NCBI RefSeq assembly: GCF_030580855.1
Contig: NZ_JAUQOP010000014.1
Coordinates: forward strand, 1-64,000
Source of the DNA: Pseudomonas citrullilanati
GTDB taxonomy: Bacteria > Pseudomonadota > Gammaproteobacteria > Pseudomonadales > Pseudomonadaceae
Direction: 5' to 3'
Length of the DNA: 64,000 nucleotides
Position 1 is the first letter of the stretch, and every line of letters begins with the position of its first letter. Below are positions 1 through 7,500 of the stretch, one piece after another. Under the pieces are notes generated by a model. The model worked only from the letters and a program-made list of their open reading frames with translations. It was not told where the DNA came from and made no database searches. Made by a program: the position numbers and the translations under genes.

Positions 1-2421
1 ACCCAATACCGCGCCGAAGTCGCCCGCAGCGCTTACAACGACCAGGGCAACCAGACCGAACAGGTCGAACCCAACGGCATCAGGACCGTCTACAGCTACT
101 ACTCCAAGGACGGTGAAGATGGCTGTCCGGCGGACCGTTTCGAACGCAACCTGAAAGACACCACGGTATTCCCCTCGCCCCAGGGCGAGCCGGGGGCACC
201 GATACTGCGCACCCGCCTGCGCTATAGCGCGCACAAGCCGCTGAACGGCAGCGGGGTGGACGACTGGCTGGCGGTGGACAGCGAAACCCTGTTGCAGGTG
301 GAGGGCGACAACGAAACCACCTTGCAGCAAACCTTGAACAGTTACCACGAACTGGTGGGGAACGCCTTGCTGCATGGCCGCCTGGCCAGCCAGCAGACCC
401 TGCTCAACGGCACGACCAGTACGACCTCGTACGAGTACAAGCGGCTGACCAGCGTGCTGGCCGGTGAAACCGTGCTGGAAACCACCGAAACCTTTGTAGG
501 CTACGATGATGCACCCGGGTCAGAGGTTCGAAAAACGATCGTCAGTGAAGACTCATTGCTTCACGGTAAGCCGCTGCTGACTCGCGACGACAATCAAGTG
601 AAAATTCGTTATACGTATGACGCCCTGACTCGCGTCGTGACTGAAACCGTTGCGCCGGACGAACCGGAGTTCGAGGCGACGCGCCAATACTCGTACCTTC
701 TGACTGCCCTGGATGGGCAGCAGGCCGAGCAATTGGTCATTGACGTCAAGGGCGTCAAGACCCGGACACGGGTCGATGGGCTTAACCGTCCGGTCTATGA
801 AGAACGCCAGGACGCCGACAGCCCTGTCCGCGCTGAAGAATACCGGCAGACATACTCGGCGAGTTACGACGTGTTTGGAAACCTGACCGAGGAAACTGAA
901 TACGACTGGCGGGATGCGCAGCAAGTGGCGTTGACCTCTACCTACGAATATGACGGGTGGTCAGCGCAGCGCAGTGTCACCGGGCCCGACGGGGTCAAGG
1001 TCTACGAGGAAACGAATCCGATAGGCTCTGAGCTTTGGCAAGGCCCCATCCAGACCGCATGGCGGGCAGGGACCGACGCTGAAGCGAAGGTCAGCGGTAA
1101 AACGGTGACCTACTTGAATCTGCTGGAAAAGCCCGATCATATTGAGCGCTTCGAGACCGACGGCACGCTGATTAGCCGGCACCGCTATGGTTATGACGGG
1201 CTCGGGCGAACGGTCGAGGAAACCGATGCGCGCGATGCCATTACCCAATACACCTACGATGTCTTCGACCGTATGGTCACCACCGTTCTTCCTGGTGGCG
1301 CTACGGTTCGACGCAGTTATGCGTTGCACAGTTCGGAAGATCTGCCGACGCAAATAAGTGTCGATGGTATAGAACTGGGCCAACAAGTTTTCGATGGATT
1401 GGGACGCAAGGTCGAGTCGATCACTGGCGGACGCAAGCAAACGTTTACCTATGAGCCAGGGCAAACCCAACCGGCAACCCTGACCACCGCCAGCAACCAA
1501 TTGATCAATTATGTGTATCAACCCCAGCTGGGCGAAGAACCCAGCCAGCGGCGCTTGCCGGGGGATGTCACAGCGGAATATGTGCGTGACCGTAAGAATG
1601 CTCGACTTGTCAGTTGCAAGGAAGGCGGGCTGGAACTCTCACGTGATTATTTTACGACCGGCGAACTGAAAAGCGAGACACGCGTGGAGGGGGAGGATAC
1701 TTATGCGATGCACTACAAGCACAGTCGATTAGGGCTTTTATTGAACTATAGAAATGTACTGGATCAGATCCAGTCGTATACCTACGACAATGCTAATCGT
1801 CTGGAGCAGACCCGCCTGGGCAACACGCTTTCATCGGATTTTACGTTCGATAGCCTGGGGCAGCTCAGTTCGATCAGCACCCAAGACAGCACCAGCGGAC
1901 AAAGCGTGATAGTCAACCTGCATTACGACGGGTTGGGGCGTGAAGTACAGCGAAACTTTAGCCTTGGTGGTGTCGAGCAGCAATTGGTTCAGGTGTATAA
2001 CAGTGTCGATGCCTTGATCGAGCGAACCTTGTCCGAGGGAGGGACGATACTACGTAAGGAAACTTACGAATATGATCCACGTGGGCGCCTGGTACTTTAT
2101 ACCTGTGAAGGCAGTGAACCGCCGGTCGACCCTTACGGTAAAACCATTCTGAGTCAGCTGTTCCGATTCGATGCGTTGGACAACCTGATCCGAGTGAATA
2201 CCACGTCCCCCGAGGGTACGAACGTTGCCGTTTATACGTATGACAACGCAATGGACCGGACGCAATTGCGCAAAGTGACCAATACGGGAGGCGTCCCTGG
2301 ATACCCAGCCGAAATAGTGCTTGAGTACGATGCCGACGGCCATATGATTCAGGACGAAGAGGGACGTCTGTTGGACTACGACGCCTTGGGACGTTTGATC
2401 CAGGTTAGCTCTGCCGGGTGA
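1..2421 (+). CDS. YD-repeat (RHS-like) shell protein, 5' end outside window
   Basis: The frame is open from base 1, so this is the C-terminal 806 residues of a longer protein; the GTG at 256 is internal. The sequence is a run of YD repeats (YSYYSKDG, YEYDGW, YRYGYDGLGR, YTYDVFDR, YTYDNANR, LDYDALGR), the fold that builds the hollow RHS/TcB-TcC cocoon. The protein stops right after LLDYDALGRLIQVSSAG. RHS and TcC proteins normally continue there into the conserved core, the DPxGL self-cleavage site and a variable toxin, and none of these is present. The next gene starts 12 bases downstream, so the two are probably cotranscribed. The N-terminal domains (SpvB or other) cannot be seen. Family assignment is secure; the function of a core-less version is unknown. 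Confidence 0.85.
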   Translation, partial: TQYRAEVARSAYNDQGNQTEQVEPNGIRTVYSYYSKDGEDGCPADRFERNLKDTTVFPSPQGEPGAPILRTRLRYSAHKPLNGSGVDDWLAVDSETLLQVEGDNETTLQQTLNSYHELVGNALLHGRLASQQTLLNGTTSTTSYEYKRLTSVLAGETVLETTETFVGYDDAPGSEVRKTIVSEDSLLHGKPLLTRDDNQVKIRYTYDALTRVVTETVAPDEPEFEATRQYSYLLTALDGQQAEQLVIDVKGVKTRTRVDGLNRPVYEERQDADSPVRAEEYRQTYSASYDVFGNLTEETEYDWRDAQQVALTSTYEYDGWSAQRSVTGPDGVKVYEETNPIGSELWQGPIQTAWRAGTDAEAKVSGKTVTYLNLLEKPDHIERFETDGTLISRHRYGYDGLGRTVEETDARDAITQYTYDVFDRMVTTVLPGGATVRRSYALHSSEDLPTQISVDGIELGQQVFDGLGRKVESITGGRKQTFTYEPGQTQPATLTTASNQLINYVYQPQLGEEPSQRRLPGDVTAEYVRDRKNARLVSCKEGGLELSRDYFTTGELKSETRVEGEDTYAMHYKHSRLGLLLNYRNVLDQIQSYTYDNANRLEQTRLGNTLSSDFTFDSLGQLSSISTQDSTSGQSVIVNLHYDGLGREVQRNFSLGGVEQQLVQVYNSVDALIERTLSEGGTILRKETYEYDPRGRLVLYTCEGSEPPVDPYGKTILSQLFRFDALDNLIRVNTTSPEGTNVAVYTYDNAMDRTQLRKVTNTGGVPGYPAEIVLEYDADGHMIQDEEGRLLDYDALGRLIQVSSAG

Positions 2422-2433
2422 GGTGCTTTCTTC

Positions 2434-4083
2434 ATGAGCCGTTCCTTTACTCTCAGCGATCCTGTGGACGCTGCCGGGGCTGTACGCCTTTGTGCCCCAG
2501 GCGGTGTGAGGGACACGCAAACCTTGTCCAAGGTCATGCTGAGTTGGGATGAGCCCTATGCCGCGTGCCCTTTATGTCCCAATACCATTGGTTATGAAGT
2601 GGTCGTCGAGGGTTTTCCTGCGACAACCGTGACACGGCCGCCTTGCGAAATAACGGGTCTGGCAACGGACGTTCCTTACACTGTCCAAATCAAGGCAATC
2701 GCAGCAGGGAACATTGTTTCGCAACCCAGTGTTCACTTCTTGCGTATAAGGCCCGCTGTTCCCAGCTCGCCAGGAGCATTGGACGTAAGTGATCTATCAT
2801 TTTGGTCGGCGAGGCTGAAGTGGGAACCATCGATAAGCAATGTCGGAAACCCTCTCTATAGAATTTATCTCAATGATTTTCTGGTAGGCCAGGTCGACCA
2901 GCCCGCTTTCAATCTTGAGCACTTGCGAAGCGGCGTTAACTATCGTGTGAAGATTGTTGCTTTTAATTCAGTCGGTTCGTCCGAACCAGCCTGTGTGGCG
3001 TTCAAGACATTATTAAGAGCACCATCCAATTTGAAATTGAAACACCATGCGGGTAGGTGCCGGCTTTCGTGGGATCCCATGTTTGGTGTATGGCCGACTC
3101 ATGAGGTTGCAGTAAATGGCAGGTGCTTTACGGCGGACTCTCTGGGTTTTAATTTCAACTTGGCCGAGCTGTCCCCAGGAGAGGCTCCGCACTCATTCGA
3201 ATTTGCGGTCTACGCCAAACTTGATGAGCAAGTATCGGAAACCACGAGGTTTGAAACGGTACTGTTTGATGTTGAACCCCCTTCCCGGCCTGGGCAGCCT
3301 GTCGCGACTGACATCACCGACCATTCGGTGGATCTGGCCTGGCCACCGTCAAGCGACAACGTGGGTGTGACGGGTTACAGGGTGTTCGTCAACGGTATTC
3401 CTTATCTTTACCTTAGCCAGGGTGCTCATCAGAAGATCGTCGGGTTAACCAGCGGAGCCTATTATTGGGTTTACGTCCGCGCGCGGGACGCCGATGGAAA
3501 CCTCTCGCCTGCTGGCCCGGTGACGGTGTTCAAAACGACGGGGGAGGCGCCTGTGCCTCCACCCCAGGCGCCAACGGATGTAAGTATTACGCCCCAGTCC
3601 TCTACAACTGCTGAACTCCGATGGACCCTGGGAGAGGGAGAGATGGTGTCGGGCGTGAGAATTAACATCAATGGTGAGTACAAAGATATAGCCTTGGTCA
3701 CCACCTATACATTAAAAGATTTGATTCCTGATATGGAGTACGCCATAAGGCTGCAAACGTTCAACTATTATGGGCAATTGTCCGAATCGCTCGATTTGAT
3801 CTACATCCCCAAGGATACTGAGCCACCCAGTGTGCCAAGGAATTTGAGAGAAATTGCTTCGACATCCGATTCGGTGACACTGGCTTGGGAGGAGTCAACG
3901 GACGATATCGGTATGCACGGCTATGTCATCTATAATAACTGCGAGTATTTCGATGCCACCCCACTGACCCATTACACCGTTGTCGACTTGATTCCAGGTG
4001 CGTATGTATTTGATGTTTGTGCTTTGGATATTTCCGGTAACGTGTCCGAGCCAGCCTCCCTGGTGGTTGAAGTCAGGACCTGA
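2434..4083 (+). CDS. Six-domain fibronectin type III protein
   Basis: The 549-residue product consists almost entirely of about six fibronectin type III modules, roughly residues 20-105, 108-195, 196-285, 286-375, 379-462 and 465-549. They are recognised by repeated signatures such as VDLAWPPSSDNVGVTGYRVF and DADGNLSP, and by the PPSRPG/PPSVPRN linkers. No signal peptide, membrane segment or enzyme domain is visible. The ATG follows a GAGG sequence inside the end of the preceding gene, 12 bases after its stop, which points to an operon with the YD-repeat protein. Its AT content looks higher than that of core genes here. FnIII modules mediate protein or carbohydrate binding, so a partner or adhesion role for the cocoon protein is my inference. 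No catalytic function can be assigned. Confidence 0.8.
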   Translation: MSRSFTLSDPVDAAGAVRLCAPGGVRDTQTLSKVMLSWDEPYAACPLCPNTIGYEVVVEGFPATTVTRPPCEITGLATDVPYTVQIKAIAAGNIVSQPSVHFLRIRPAVPSSPGALDVSDLSFWSARLKWEPSISNVGNPLYRIYLNDFLVGQVDQPAFNLEHLRSGVNYRVKIVAFNSVGSSEPACVAFKTLLRAPSNLKLKHHAGRCRLSWDPMFGVWPTHEVAVNGRCFTADSLGFNFNLAELSPGEAPHSFEFAVYAKLDEQVSETTRFETVLFDVEPPSRPGQPVATDITDHSVDLAWPPSSDNVGVTGYRVFVNGIPYLYLSQGAHQKIVGLTSGAYYWVYVRARDADGNLSPAGPVTVFKTTGEAPVPPPQAPTDVSITPQSSTTAELRWTLGEGEMVSGVRININGEYKDIALVTTYTLKDLIPDMEYAIRLQTFNYYGQLSESLDLIYIPKDTEPPSVPRNLREIASTSDSVTLAWEESTDDIGMHGYVIYNNCEYFDATPLTHYTVVDLIPGAYVFDVCALDISGNVSEPASLVVEVRT

Positions 4084-4112
4084 CTGTTTGGAAATGCACC
4101 TGCTCCTGTTCA

Positions 4113-4212
4113 TTCGCGGTGCGCAGGAGACTAGCCACGTATCAATGCCGCCAAGGCAGATCTCGATACCCATCAGCACAACGGGAAAATCATCGGCCAG
4201 TAGGAGGCGCAT
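4113..4212 (-). pseudogene. Remnant of a response regulator receiver domain
   Basis: Read leftwards from an ATG at 4212, the translation begins MRLLLADDFPVVLMGIE, the typical first strand and acidic pair (ADD) of a NarL/LuxR-type receiver domain. After about 30 residues (to about 4113) the similarity ends and the frame runs antisense into the FnIII gene. The phospho-acceptor Asp, the rest of the receiver and the HTH are missing. It lies 151 bases downstream of, and on the same strand as, the LuxR-type HTH gene. I read it as the 5' end of a regulator cut off where the FnIII/YD locus was joined. A chance match is possible but the motif is unusually good. Confidence 0.5.
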
Positions 4213-4363
4213 GGAGATTCCGAGGAAGGCCTGTGCGACACTCGCCTATCGTCACAGGTGCTGAGGCCGAAAATGTCGCGGTGTTGGAGCGTGTGGTCGG
4301 TTTCATTGCTGCGCTGCAGGGTCCAAGCACATCACGACCGCTGCACAGAAGCCATCGGTGCGC

Positions 4364-4639
4364 TCAGATCAACCCCCGTTCACGCGCAATCTTCCCCGCG
4401 AGATGACGCGAGCTGACACCGAACTTCCGGCGAATGTTGTTGAAGTGATAATTGACGTTAGCCTCGCTGCAGTCGACGATGACGGCAATCTCCCAGGAAG
4501 ATTTGCCGGCCTCGCTCCACTGCAGGAACTCCTTCTCCCGCTTGGTGAGTCGGATCGCTTGAGAGGTAGGGTTTTCCGTGGAGTGGTAATGGTCCTGGTA
4601 TGGCGCCGAACGTCCGGAAATCGCGGTGCTGTGGTACAT
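4364..4639 (-). CDS. HTH-only LuxR-family transcriptional regulator
   Basis: The 91-residue protein has a short N-terminal tail of about 30 residues followed by a complete LuxR C-terminal HTH. Conserved pieces are [40 protein letters not shown] and a final ERGLI. This resembles the LasR/RhlR type more than the NarL type. There is no acyl-homoserine-lactone-binding or receiver domain. I chose the ATG at 4639 because GGGAG stands 8 bases before it; an in-frame ATG at 4654 has no clear ribosome binding site. A lux-box-like palindrome and a TATAAA -10 element lie upstream (4791-4810 and 4764-4769). HTH-only LuxR proteins such as GerE bind DNA without a ligand; autoregulation is my inference. Confidence 0.8.
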   Translation of the reverse strand: MYHSTAISGRSAPYQDHYHSTENPTSQAIRLTKREKEFLQWSEAGKSSWEIAVIVDCSEANVNYHFNNIRRKFGVSSRHLAGKIARERGLI

Positions 4640-4790
4640 AACTGAAACTCCCATTCATCATCAGTATTGATGGCGTGGGGGGCGGGCAGAATCTTCCTAC
4701 GTCTTGATGGCATGGTTCGCGCGACCCGTCTTCAGACCTGTGGGGGCTGAAGGCACGGTTTCGTTTATAGCTTGATTCAAAATCCCTGAA

Positions 4791-4810
4791 ACCTGTCAGA
4801 CATTACAGGT
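4791..4810 (-). promoter_or_regulatory. lux-box-like operator upstream of the HTH-only LuxR gene
   Basis: The 20-bp element ACCTGTCAGACATTACAGGT has perfect 6-bp inverted arms (ACCTGT/ACAGGT) and the length and ends of canonical lux boxes. On the minus strand a TATAAA hexamer (4769-4764) follows after 21 bases. That is close to the spacing expected when a lux box sits at about -42 from a start site, as at Vibrio fischeri luxI. The start codon of the regulator lies about 125 bases further on. Binding is inferred, not shown. Confidence 0.6.
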
Positions 4811-4991
4811 GGTGGACTCTAGGGAGGATTGGTTGAAAATGCCGCCAACCAATGCGCCTGATTTTGTGGGAATTTTTCCCGGTGGGTCGACGTTTCCGTT
4901 TGTCATGATTGACCAGAAATCCACACTGAAGCGAGGTTGGAGGCACGCGACACAAGTAAAAGTCGCCATTTAAATTTGCTTTCCCTCAATC

Positions 4992-5008
4992 CCGGGTATA
5001 TACACGCA
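4992..5008 (+). promoter_or_regulatory. Operator/-10 element of the MarR gene (imperfect palindrome)
   Basis: CCGGGTATATACACGCA matches 14 of 17 positions of the perfect palindrome in front of the MFS gene (5437-5453). Its TATATA (4997-5002) would serve as a -10 hexamer with TTTGCT at 4975-4980 as a poor -35. This puts the transcript start within a base or two of the ATG at 5011, so the mRNA may be leaderless. The repeated sequence suggests autorepression by the MarR protein. Confidence 0.55.
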
Positions 5009-5010
5009 CC

Positions 5011-5415
5011 ATGCTGCCTTCCCAATGTCTCTGCATCAACCTGCGTCGCGCCGCCCGTGGCGTCAGCAGGTATTACGACGGCGCCCTCGATGGCTTCGGG
5101 ATCAACGTTGCCCAGTATTCTTTGCTGAGCAACCTGGCGCGCCTGGATCAACCGAGCATTTCTTCCCTGGCCGAGGCCATGGGCCTGGACCGCAGCACCC
5201 TGGGGCGCAACTTGCGGGTGCTGGAGGGCGAGGGGTTGGTGGCGTTGGCCGAGGGGGAGGATTTGCGCAATCGCATTGTCGTGCTGACCGACGCCGGGCA
5301 TGCCCGGTTGGCGGCGGCTTTGCCGGCCTGGGAGGCGGCGCAACAACGGTTGATCGATAAGCTGGGCGCCGAAAAGCGCACGGCCTTGCTGGCCTTGCTG
5401 GACGAGTTGGCGTGA
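5011..5415 (+). CDS. MarR-family transcriptional regulator
   Basis: The 134-residue protein has the MarR winged-helix layout: a dimerisation helix (LRRAARGVSRYYDGAL), recognition region ISSLAEAMGLDRSTLGRNLRVLEGEGLV, and wing DLRNRIVVLTDAGHARL. Two N-terminal cysteines (residues 6 and 8, CLC) could be redox sensors as in OhrR-like proteins; that is speculative. There is no Shine-Dalgarno sequence before the ATG and the preceding operator overlaps the likely -10. The gene is 52 bases upstream of an MFS transporter with a matching operator between them, the classic arrangement of a local repressor and its exporter. Order with MFS, GPx and FadL matches PAO1 PA1285-PA1288 as I recall it. Confidence 0.9.
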   Translation: MLPSQCLCINLRRAARGVSRYYDGALDGFGINVAQYSLLSNLARLDQPSISSLAEAMGLDRSTLGRNLRVLEGEGLVALAEGEDLRNRIVVLTDAGHARLAAALPAWEAAQQRLIDKLGAEKRTALLALLDELA

Positions 5416-5436
5416 AGCTGCCTCGTTCGAATACAA

Positions 5437-5452
5437 GCGGGTATATACCCGC
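5437..5452. promoter_or_regulatory. Perfect 16-bp palindromic operator before the MFS gene
   Basis: GCGGGTATATACCCGC is its own reverse complement and sits 15 bases before the MFS start codon. It shares its GGGTATATAC core with the site before the MarR gene. The central TATATA (5442-5447) could be the -10 of the MFS promoter, so repressor binding would block RNA polymerase. Binding by the MarR protein is inferred from position and repetition. Confidence 0.6.
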
Positions 5453-5467
5453 GAGCGGAGAACAAGA

Positions 5468-6676
5468 ATGACATCGATGTGGCGTACCTGTGGTTGGGTC
5501 CTGGTGGGCAGCGCGCTGATCCTGGCGTTGTCCCTGGGCGTGCGGCATGGCTTCGGCCTGTTCCTGGCGCCCATGAGTGCCGAGTTCGGCTGGGGCCGCG
5601 GGGTGTTCGCCTTTGCCATCGCCTTGCAGAACCTGATCTGGGGCATGGCGCAGCCGTTCACCGGGGCATTGGCCGACCGTTTTGGCGCGGCGAAAGTGGT
5701 GCTGGCCGGTGGGGTACTGTATGCCCTCGGCCTGGTGTTCATGGGGCTGTCGGATTCGGCCTGGTCGCTGTCGTTGAGCGCCGGGCTGCTGATTGGCATC
5801 GGTCTGTCCGGCACGTCGTTCTCGGTGATCCTGGGCGTGGTGGGCCGGGCCGTGCCGCCCGAGAAGCGCAGCCTGGGCATGGGCATCGCCAGTGCCGCCG
5901 GTTCCTTCGGCCAGTTCGCCATGTTGCCGGGCACGCTGGGGCTGATCGGTTGGCTGGGCTGGTCGGCGGCCCTGTTGGTGCTGGGCCTGCTGGTAGCGCT
6001 GATCGTGCCGTTGGTAAGCATGCTCAAGGACACGCCGCTGCCGGTGTCCGGCCATGAGCAGACCTTGTCCGAGGCGCTGCGCGAGGCATGCAGCCATTCG
6101 GGGTTCTGGTTGCTGGCCCTCGGGTTCTTCGTGTGTGGTTTCCAGGTGGTGTTCATCGGCGTGCATTTGCCGGCCTACCTGGTGGACCAGCACTTGGCCG
6201 CCAGCGTCGGCACGACGGTGCTGGCCCTGGTCGGGCTGTTCAACATCTTCGGCACCTACACCGCCGGTTGGCTGGGCGGGCGCATGTCCAAGCCGCGCTT
6301 GCTGACCGGTTTGTACCTGATACGGGCCGTGGTCATCGGCTTGTTCCTGTGGCTGCCGGTGACCACCACCACGGCCTATCTGTTCGGCATGGCCATGGGG
6401 TTGCTGTGGCTGTCCACGGTGCCCTTGACCAACGGCACCGTCGCCACCCTGTTCGGCGTCCGAAATCTCTCGATGCTGGGTGGGATCGTGTTCCTGTTCC
6501 ACCAATTGGGTTCGTTCCTGGGCGGCTGGCTGGGCGGGGTGGTGTACGACCGCACCGGCAGCTACGACTTGATCTGGCAGGTGTCGATTCTCCTCAGCCT
6601 GCTGGCGGCGGCGTTGAACTGGCCGGTGCGTGAGCGTCCGGTGGCGCGCCTGCAAGCCCAGGCCGGTGCGGCATGA
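5468..6676 (+). CDS. MFS transporter
   Basis: The 402-residue protein has about 12 hydrophobic segments and major facilitator features, including GALADRFGAAKVVLAGG between segments 2 and 3 (motif A type) and a symmetrical second half from about residue 210. It acts in the inner membrane; the substrate is unknown. GGAGAA stands a few bases before the ATG. The MarR gene with its shared operator lies directly upstream, and a 39-residue membrane protein overlaps its stop codon by four bases. This context suggests an inducible exporter of a toxic or redox-active compound. Confidence 0.9.
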   Translation: MTSMWRTCGWVLVGSALILALSLGVRHGFGLFLAPMSAEFGWGRGVFAFAIALQNLIWGMAQPFTGALADRFGAAKVVLAGGVLYALGLVFMGLSDSAWSLSLSAGLLIGIGLSGTSFSVILGVVGRAVPPEKRSLGMGIASAAGSFGQFAMLPGTLGLIGWLGWSAALLVLGLLVALIVPLVSMLKDTPLPVSGHEQTLSEALREACSHSGFWLLALGFFVCGFQVVFIGVHLPAYLVDQHLAASVGTTVLALVGLFNIFGTYTAGWLGGRMSKPRLLTGLYLIRAVVIGLFLWLPVTTTTAYLFGMAMGLLWLSTVPLTNGTVATLFGVRNLSMLGGIVFLFHQLGSFLGGWLGGVVYDRTGSYDLIWQVSILLSLLAAALNWPVRERPVARLQAQAGAA

Positions 6677-6792
6677 GTCGCGTCCTCCCGTGGCTGGTGG
6701 CGCTCGGCGCCTGTGTGCTGCTGGCCTTCGCCTGGTGGGGCTGGCACCGCGGCGGCCTGGCGCTGATGCAATTGGGCATGGGCAGCTGTTGA
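6673..6792 (+). CDS. 39-residue membrane protein coupled to the MFS gene
   Basis: ATGA overlaps the stop of the MFS gene, giving a short frame MSRVLPWLVALGACVLLAFA followed by WWGWHRGG and ending MGSC. It has one strong transmembrane helix (residues 5-24), a Trp-rich interface and a short tail. The four-base overlap is the usual sign of translational coupling, and the codons keep the GC bias of real genes. I do not recognise a family. It could be a small accessory subunit of the transporter. It is too short for most gene callers. Confidence 0.5.
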   Translation: MSRVLPWLVALGACVLLAFAWWGWHRGGLALMQLGMGSC

Positions 6793-6857
6793 AGGATGGA
6801 CGGCGTCGGACTCGGCGAGTAACGTCGTAGGCTGAATGCCCATAAGGAAATGCCGAC

Positions 6858-7409
6858 ATGTTGATGCGCTGGCTTGCTGTCCCGACTCTTCTATTGGCTG
6901 TGGCCGGTCCCGTCTGGGCCGCTGATTGCCCACCGTTGCTGGAGGGCTCGTTGCCCAAATTGCGGGCCAAGGAAACCATCGACCTGTGCCAACGCTTTGC
7001 AGGCAAGCCGCTGGTGGTGGTCAACACCGCCAGCTTCTGCGGTTTCGCGCCCCAGTTCAAAGGCCTCGAAGCGCTTAATCAACGCTACAAGGACCAAGGG
7101 TTGCACGTGCTGGGCGTGCCCTCCAATGACTTCAAGCAGGAGTCGAAGGACGGCGCCGAAACGGCCAAGGTCTGCTACGTCAATTACGGGGTGACCTTCA
7201 CCATGACCGAGCCGCAACCGGTGCGTGGCGCCGATGCCATCCCGTTGTTCAAGCACCTGGCCGAGCAGTCCGGTGCGCCGAAGTGGAATTTCTACAAGTA
7301 CGTCGTGGATCGCCAGGGCAAGGTGGTCGGCAGTTTCTCCAGTCGGATCAAGCCTGACGATCCCGATTTCATCAAGGCTGTGGAGACGGCCATCGCTTCC
7401 AAGCCCTGA
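6858..7409 (+). CDS. Glutathione peroxidase-family protein, exported
   Basis: The 183-residue protein has an N-terminal signal peptide (about residues 1-22, ending VWAADC) and a GPx thioredoxin fold. The peroxidatic Cys61 lies in NTASFCGF, and the [14 protein letters not shown] region carries the conserved Trp-Asn. Bacterial enzymes of this type usually reduce hydroperoxides with thioredoxin rather than glutathione. AAGGAA precedes the ATG by nine bases. The signal peptide implies a periplasmic location. It lies downstream of the MarR/MFS unit and is followed by a strong terminator shared with the convergent fadL gene. Confidence 0.92.
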   Translation: MLMRWLAVPTLLLAVAGPVWAADCPPLLEGSLPKLRAKETIDLCQRFAGKPLVVVNTASFCGFAPQFKGLEALNQRYKDQGLHVLGVPSNDFKQESKDGAETAKVCYVNYGVTFTMTEPQPVRGADAIPLFKHLAEQSGAPKWNFYKYVVDRQGKVVGSFSSRIKPDDPDFIKAVETAIASKP

Positions 7410-7421
7410 TCGCCCGCCATG

Positions 7422-7461
7422 AAAAAGCCCCGCCTCCTTTGCAGAGGGCGGGGCTTTTTTT
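7422..7461 (+). terminator. Intrinsic terminator after the GPx gene
   Basis: The stem AAAAGCCCCGCC / GGCGGGGCTTTT closes a short loop and is followed by a run of T. The A-run on its left side makes it usable in both directions, so it may also end the convergent fadL transcript. Confidence 0.85.
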
Positions 7462-7500
7462 CGCTTCGAATGACGAAGGGTTCAGCTTCGCCGTGAAACG

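Larger units (their letters stand above)
4655..5010. other. 356-base divergent intergenic region
   Basis: This gap separates the minus-strand LuxR gene from the plus-strand MarR gene. It holds the lux-box-like element and its -10 hexamer for the leftward gene, and the TATATA/operator element just before the MarR start for the rightward gene. No credible ORF was found in the remainder. Confidence 0.6.

Noticed and set aside
2050-2520. 156-residue minus-strand ORF at the YD/FnIII junction
   Set aside because: Antisense shadow; lies across two good plus-strand genes and has no domain pattern.
5102-7060. 652-residue minus-strand ORF over the MarR-MFS region
   Set aside because: Low-complexity His/Gln/Arg/Pro-rich translation typical of the antisense of GC-rich genes; the opposite strand encodes clear MarR, MFS and GPx proteins.
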